From Vibrio gigantis (GTDB lineage Bacteria > Pseudomonadota > Gammaproteobacteria > Enterobacterales > Vibrionaceae), in assembly GCF_024347515.1 (NCBI RefSeq), contig NZ_AP025492.1:2790001-2854000 (forward strand): DNA of 64,000 nucleotides. The letters are read 5' to 3'. A program made the translations under genes and the position numbers. Under the pieces are notes generated by a model. That model searched no databases and was not told where the DNA came from. It saw only the letters and a program-made list of their open reading frames with translations. Below, piece after piece: positions 60,681 through 64,000 of the stretch. Numbering within the stretch: the stretch's first letter is position 1; each line of letters begins with the position of its first letter.

Positions 60681-61607
60681 CTACCCGGAAATCACAGATG
60701 AGATCGCATTAGTAATCAATTTTCTAAGTAGTTTATTTTTATCATCTAATTGCTTTGTCTTTCTATAAACAAGCTGGATATCAAAATCTGGAACATCTAT
60801 CGGTGGTTTTACAGCCAGCAAAGTTTCCTCAGCACCCATATCATTGCGCGCCACTAGCCTAGGAACAATGCATAGCAATTCTCTTCCACGAATTAATCGC
60901 TTTACTGTTAAAAAATTACTTGAAGATATCGCCACTTTTCGGCTGAGGCCGAGTTCACCCAAACGAGTATCAACTCCCGTCTTTAACGATCCAGCCGGAG
61001 AAACGAGCGCGTGCTCGACAGCAACAAATTGTTCTAGCGACATCGGCTCCTCAATAGATAGAACCGACTGATCAAGTAAACAAACATGTTGCTCCGTGTA
61101 CAAATGCTTTGTTCGATATTGCTTTGGTACCTCACCAAAGCTGCCTATCGTCATATCAAGCTTGGCATCTTCAAAGACTCGCTGGTAGTTACTCCGATTT
61201 ACATTAAACAACGCCACTTGGGAGTAAGGTGAGGATTGCTTAATAAGGTCAAACAATATAGGAGCGAACATCTGCTCAGCATAATCAGTAAGTCCAATCT
61301 TCCAAGTTCCTTTATAAGTCATGGCATCAAACGATTTAGACAGCAGCACCTCTGACTGAATGGTATTGAGTAAAGTCTCTACCGTACTGGATAATTCGAC
61401 GGCTCGGTCGGTCGCCTCCATCTTGCTACCCACACGCTCAAATAAAGGGTCATCAAACAACTTTCGTAGCCTTTGTAAGCTATGACTCATCGCAGATTGA
61501 CTGACATAACAACGCTCAGCAGCCTTACTCACGCTATTCGTTTTATACAAAGCCTGCAGTGCAATCAACAAGTTAAGGTCGATCCCTTTCCAGTTAAAAT
61601 CAGCCAT
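60681..61607 (-). CDS. LysR-family transcriptional regulator
   Basis: 308 residues. N-terminal HTH of the type GIDLNLLIALQALYKTNSVS with CYVSQSAMSHSLQRLRKLF, like NodD/LeuO-type LysR members. The effector domain follows from about residue 95 (KGTWKIGLTDYAEQM). It is divergent from the chromate transporter gene across 101 bp, the usual position for a regulator of its neighbour. The co-inducer is unknown. Confidence 0.9.
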   Translation of the reverse strand: MADFNWKGIDLNLLIALQALYKTNSVSKAAERCYVSQSAMSHSLQRLRKLFDDPLFERVGSKMEATDRAVELSSTVETLLNTIQSEVLLSKSFDAMTYKGTWKIGLTDYAEQMFAPILFDLIKQSSPYSQVALFNVNRSNYQRVFEDAKLDMTIGSFGEVPKQYRTKHLYTEQHVCLLDQSVLSIEEPMSLEQFVAVEHALVSPAGSLKTGVDTRLGELGLSRKVAISSSNFLTVKRLIRGRELLCIVPRLVARNDMGAEETLLAVKPPIDVPDFDIQLVYRKTKQLDDKNKLLRKLITNAISSVISG

Positions 61608-61708
61608 AAAACAAAACCCATATTATTCATAGTTATAATTAAAATGATTAATTTGAATCATAGTGCAACTCCACCTAAATTACGCTAAACATTTATCTGG
61701 AATCGATC
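61608..61708. promoter_or_regulatory. Shared LysR-chrA promoter region
   Basis: 101 bp, very AT-rich, between divergent genes. An interrupted inverted repeat ATTCA ... TGAAT with inner TAATTAAAATGATTAATTT is visible and could be the LysR box. Confidence 0.45.
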
Positions 61709-62857
61709 ATGCTTTCAATTTTTAAAACCTTTTTCTGGCTTGGCTGGATTAGCTTCGGTGGACCTGCGGCACACATTGGCTACTTCCGTAAAACCTTTGT
61801 TGAAAAACTGAATTGGTTGTCCGACGAAGAGTACGGGCAGATTGTCGCTCTTAGTCAATTTCTGCCGGGCCCAGGTTCAAGTCAAGTTGGCTTCGCGGTT
61901 GGCTACAAGAAAGGTGGATTAACCGGAGCCATTGCTGCATTTGTCGGCTTCACTTCCCCATCTGTCATCCTTATGTTGATATTAGCTTTGGTGAGCAATC
62001 AGCTATTGGAAGCACCTCTGTTTAATTCAATCATTCACGGTTTGAAGCTGCTTGCAGTTGTAGTGGTTGCTGATGCCACATTTGGTATGTACAAAAACTT
62101 TTGCCAATCAAAAGTCGCGACCGCGCTGTGTGTCATTACCGCAATTGTTTTGCTTTTGCTCCCTGGAATTTGGCCTCAAGTGTTGGTTCTAGTATTTTCG
62201 GCAATGGTCGGCAGTAAGTTCTTGACGTCTCAAGAGCTAAAAACGACACCTTCAACACAAAAAATATCGGTAACACCTCTCGTGATTTTTGTTGCGCTAT
62301 TGGTTGGCCTGCCTCTATTCAGTGCTTACTCTCAAGGTATTGAAGTGTTTGCCCTTTTCTACCAAGCGGGTAGCTTAGTATTCGGTGGCGGCCACGTTGT
62401 ACTTCCGTTACTACAAAATGGTATCGGTGACCAACTGTCTCAAGATGCCTTCCTAACAGGTTATGCTGCTGCGCAAGCGGTTCCTGGCCCGATGTTTACT
62501 TTAGCGACTTACCTCGGTTATGTATTAATGCCGTCGTCGCCAATTACAGGTGCGCTTTTAGCAACGATTGCGGTGTTCTTACCGGGCTTCTTATTGCTAC
62601 TGGGTGTACTGAAGAACTGGCAGGCAATTGCGAATAAACCTTTGGTGGCTGGCGCGCTTACTGGTGTGAATGCAGCTGTTGTGGGTTTATTGCTAGCAGC
62701 GTTGTATCAACCGATCTTCACAAGCGCAGTGAGTAGCGGTTTAGACTTCGCTCTAATCATTGTTGGTGTGTGGTTATTGAAAACAGTGAAGATGCCTATT
62801 GTTGGGCTTGTAGGATTATTCATGTTATTTGGTGCAATGACAGGTCTTACTGTCTAA
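61709..62857 (+). CDS. chrA: Chromate transporter family protein (long, two-domain)
   Basis: 382 residues with two CHR domains. The first has FFWLGWISFGGPAAHIGYFR and QFLPGPGSSQVGFAVGYKKGG; the second has YQAGSLVFGGGHVVLPLLQNG and AQAVPGPMFTLATYLGYVL. Both the FGGP/FGGGH and PGP signatures are present. ChrA proteins export chromate, probably by exchange; close homologues may carry other oxyanions. Control by the divergent LysR protein is inferred. Confidence 0.93.
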   Translation: MLSIFKTFFWLGWISFGGPAAHIGYFRKTFVEKLNWLSDEEYGQIVALSQFLPGPGSSQVGFAVGYKKGGLTGAIAAFVGFTSPSVILMLILALVSNQLLEAPLFNSIIHGLKLLAVVVVADATFGMYKNFCQSKVATALCVITAIVLLLLPGIWPQVLVLVFSAMVGSKFLTSQELKTTPSTQKISVTPLVIFVALLVGLPLFSAYSQGIEVFALFYQAGSLVFGGGHVVLPLLQNGIGDQLSQDAFLTGYAAAQAVPGPMFTLATYLGYVLMPSSPITGALLATIAVFLPGFLLLLGVLKNWQAIANKPLVAGALTGVNAAVVGLLLAALYQPIFTSAVSSGLDFALIIVGVWLLKTVKMPIVGLVGLFMLFGAMTGLTV

Positions 62858-62889
62858 ATAATAATTGAGAGTGAGAAGTGGACTAATCG

Positions 62890-62921
62890 CTTACTTCTTA
62901 CTTCTTACTTCTTACTTCTTA
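62890..62921. repeat. 7-bp tandem repeat (TTACTTC)n
   Basis: Four perfect copies of TTACTTC followed by a partial copy, in the gap after chrA. Confidence 0.85.
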
Positions 62922-62990
62922 ATTTCATAATGTAGTCCGCCTAGCAGGCGCTACATACTGGTAATGGCAATTCCACATAACCACTCAAAT

Positions 62991-63012
62991 TCTGATTGCT
63001 GATTGCTGATTC
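62991..63012. repeat. Second 7-bp tandem repeat (CTGATTG)n
   Basis: Three copies of CTGATT(G) in a row (TCTGATTGCTGATTGCTGAT), 70 bp from the first tandem repeat and of the same unit length. Confidence 0.75.
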
Positions 63013-63033
63013 TTGGCCTAATATCTCGCCAAA

Positions 63034-63954
63034 TTATTTACCGTCCTTAAACCTTAAAATAGAGAGTATTCTCATCTCTCGCCTACCTCGTGATACGTTA
63101 TCAAGTATTAAACCGCAGAAAAAAGACATCACAGCGATCAAAGCTATTGAGCTAGACAAAACAGCGGTAGGTAATCTGTCAACTAACCCTGTATCAACAA
63201 AATCAACAATGACGGGGATACCCAAGATCAATGAAATAAGACCAAGCAATATCGAGAGCACTCCAAAGAAAAACATCGGTTTCACGTCTCTCAGTAGGAA
63301 TAAAATAAAGTTAAAAATTTTAATACCATCACTCAAGGTGTTTAGCTTGCTAGAAGTACCTTCCGGTCTAGATTGGTATTGAGTCGAAACTTCTTTGATA
63401 GACATATTATGATGCAGCGCATGCACGGTAAGCTCTGTTTCTATTTGGAAGCCATCGCTGAAGATAGGTGCGGTTTTGACAAATCGATGGCTCATAATTC
63501 GATAACCAGAAAACACATCATTCAACTGAGCATTGAATGCTAGGTTAATCAATGATGAAAACATCTTATTGCCGAGGATATGTCCTTTGGGGTAAGCGAT
63601 TGAAGTTCGCTCTCGGCTTCCAATGATCATGTCAAGCTTTTCAGTCTTTAATTGCTCGATCAACGCTGGACATACTGACGCGTCATAAGTGTCATCACCA
63701 TCAGCCATCACATAGATATCAGCGTCGATATCAGAGAACATCCGCCTCACGACCTCTCCTTTACCTTGGCGAGGCTCATGTCGCACAATCGCCCCAGCTT
63801 GTAACGCCTCGTTGACCGTGTTGTCGGTTGAGTTGTTGTCGTAAACATAAATAGATGCATCAGGTAAGGCTTGTTGAAAAGACGTAACCGTTTCGCCAAT
63901 GGCTCCGGCTTCGTTATAACATGGGAGTAATATCGCTACTTTCTGTTTATTCAT
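63034..63954 (-). CDS. Family 2 glycosyltransferase (polyprenyl-phosphate sugar transferase type)
   Basis: 306 residues from ATG 63954 with AAGGAG upstream; a GTG two codons earlier is rejected. GT-A fold: VAILLPCYNEAGAIGETV, YDNNSTDNTVNEA, metal motif in VMADGDDTYDASV and acceptor region FSGYRIMSHRFVK. Two C-terminal membrane helices (FFFGVLSILLGLISLILGI, LSSSIALIAVMSFFCGLIL) resemble GtrB/DPM1-like enzymes that load a sugar onto a lipid carrier. The upstream gene's stop seems to overlap its start, suggesting an operon for surface glycan modification. Confidence 0.9.
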   Translation of the reverse strand: MNKQKVAILLPCYNEAGAIGETVTSFQQALPDASIYVYDNNSTDNTVNEALQAGAIVRHEPRQGKGEVVRRMFSDIDADIYVMADGDDTYDASVCPALIEQLKTEKLDMIIGSRERTSIAYPKGHILGNKMFSSLINLAFNAQLNDVFSGYRIMSHRFVKTAPIFSDGFQIETELTVHALHHNMSIKEVSTQYQSRPEGTSSKLNTLSDGIKIFNFILFLLRDVKPMFFFGVLSILLGLISLILGIPVIVDFVDTGLVDRLPTAVLSSSIALIAVMSFFCGLILDNVSRGRREMRILSILRFKDGK

Positions 63955-64000
63955 ACTCACTCCTTACTTTAAAAACTCGGTAACCGTCCTCTATTCCAAT
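63947..64000 (-). CDS. 3' end of an upstream gene (partial, cut by the window end)
   Basis: On the minus strand a frame is open from the window end to a TAA that overlaps the glycosyltransferase ATG by 8 nt (ATGAATAA). The visible tail reads IGIEDGYRVFKVRSEYE. Only 17 codons are visible, so the product cannot be named. The overlap is like the gcvA/hydrolase junction and supports a real coupled gene. Confidence 0.4.
   Translation of the reverse strand: MGIEDGYRVFKVRSEYE

Overview
The window is a stretch of chromosome from a marine gammaproteobacterium, almost certainly a Vibrio and probably of the Splendidus clade. The evidence is the sodium-type flagellar stator PomA/PomB, a GcvB small RNA beside gcvA, crl beside frsA, and the gene order nrdR-ribD-ribE-ribBX-ribH-nusB-thiL-pgpA. 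I see no rRNA, tRNA, CRISPR array, prophage, integron cassette or insertion sequence. This is a core-genome segment with one large carbohydrate region.

Layout. 1-3.4 kb: a TPR/membrane protein with a degenerate GGDEF domain (5' end outside the window), then a probable diguanylate cyclase. 3.6-6.9 kb: ppnN, xni and an exported DNA/RNA endonuclease. 6.9-9.9 kb (minus): a tightly overlapping operon gcvA, alpha/beta hydrolase, ygdD, rlmM, with the sRNA gene gcvB divergent from gcvA at about 10.0-10.2 kb. 10.6-14.1 kb (minus): thiI, then pomA-pomB. 14.4-17.4 kb: xseB-ispA-dxs (isoprenoid precursors). 17.5-24.3 kb (minus): a monooxygenase-like protein, then the nrdR/riboflavin/nusB/thiL/pgpA block. 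24.4-30.7 kb (minus): proB-proA, crl, frsA, gpt and a purine permease with a PurR-type operator. 30.7-31.8 kb is a long gap holding a probable small RNA gene that also encodes a 28-residue peptide. 31.8-39.2 kb: pepD, a DUF3332 lipoprotein, an AstE/AspA-type deacylase, a DUF3622 protein, adenine deaminase, NnrS and a GGCT-fold protein.

39.3-58.7 kb is the most distinctive region. It contains ygjH, a galR-type repressor, the Leloir genes galE-galT-galK-galM, then ebgR-ebgA-ebgC, two paralogous GadC-like transporters, a ygjJ-like outer membrane protein and a ygjK-like GH63 lipoprotein. It keeps the Escherichia coli order ygjH-ebgR-ebgA-ebgC-ygjI-ygjJ-ygjK, but the gal operon and galR sit between ygjH and ebgR, and the transporter is duplicated. 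The gene set suggests a path in which an oligosaccharide or glycoconjugate crosses the outer membrane, is trimmed by the lipoprotein glycosidase, enters by an amino-acid-type carrier, is split by EbgA/EbgC, and has its galactose fed into the Leloir pathway. No sugar-type inner membrane transporter is present. Operator-like palindromes for GalR and, by inference, EbgR lie in front of the expected genes.

59-64 kb holds a MATE exporter, a LysR regulator divergent from a chromate transporter, a gap with 7-bp tandem repeats, and a family 2 glycosyltransferase whose upstream neighbour is cut by the window end.

All calls are from reading the sequence and from remembered family features. No database search was run.
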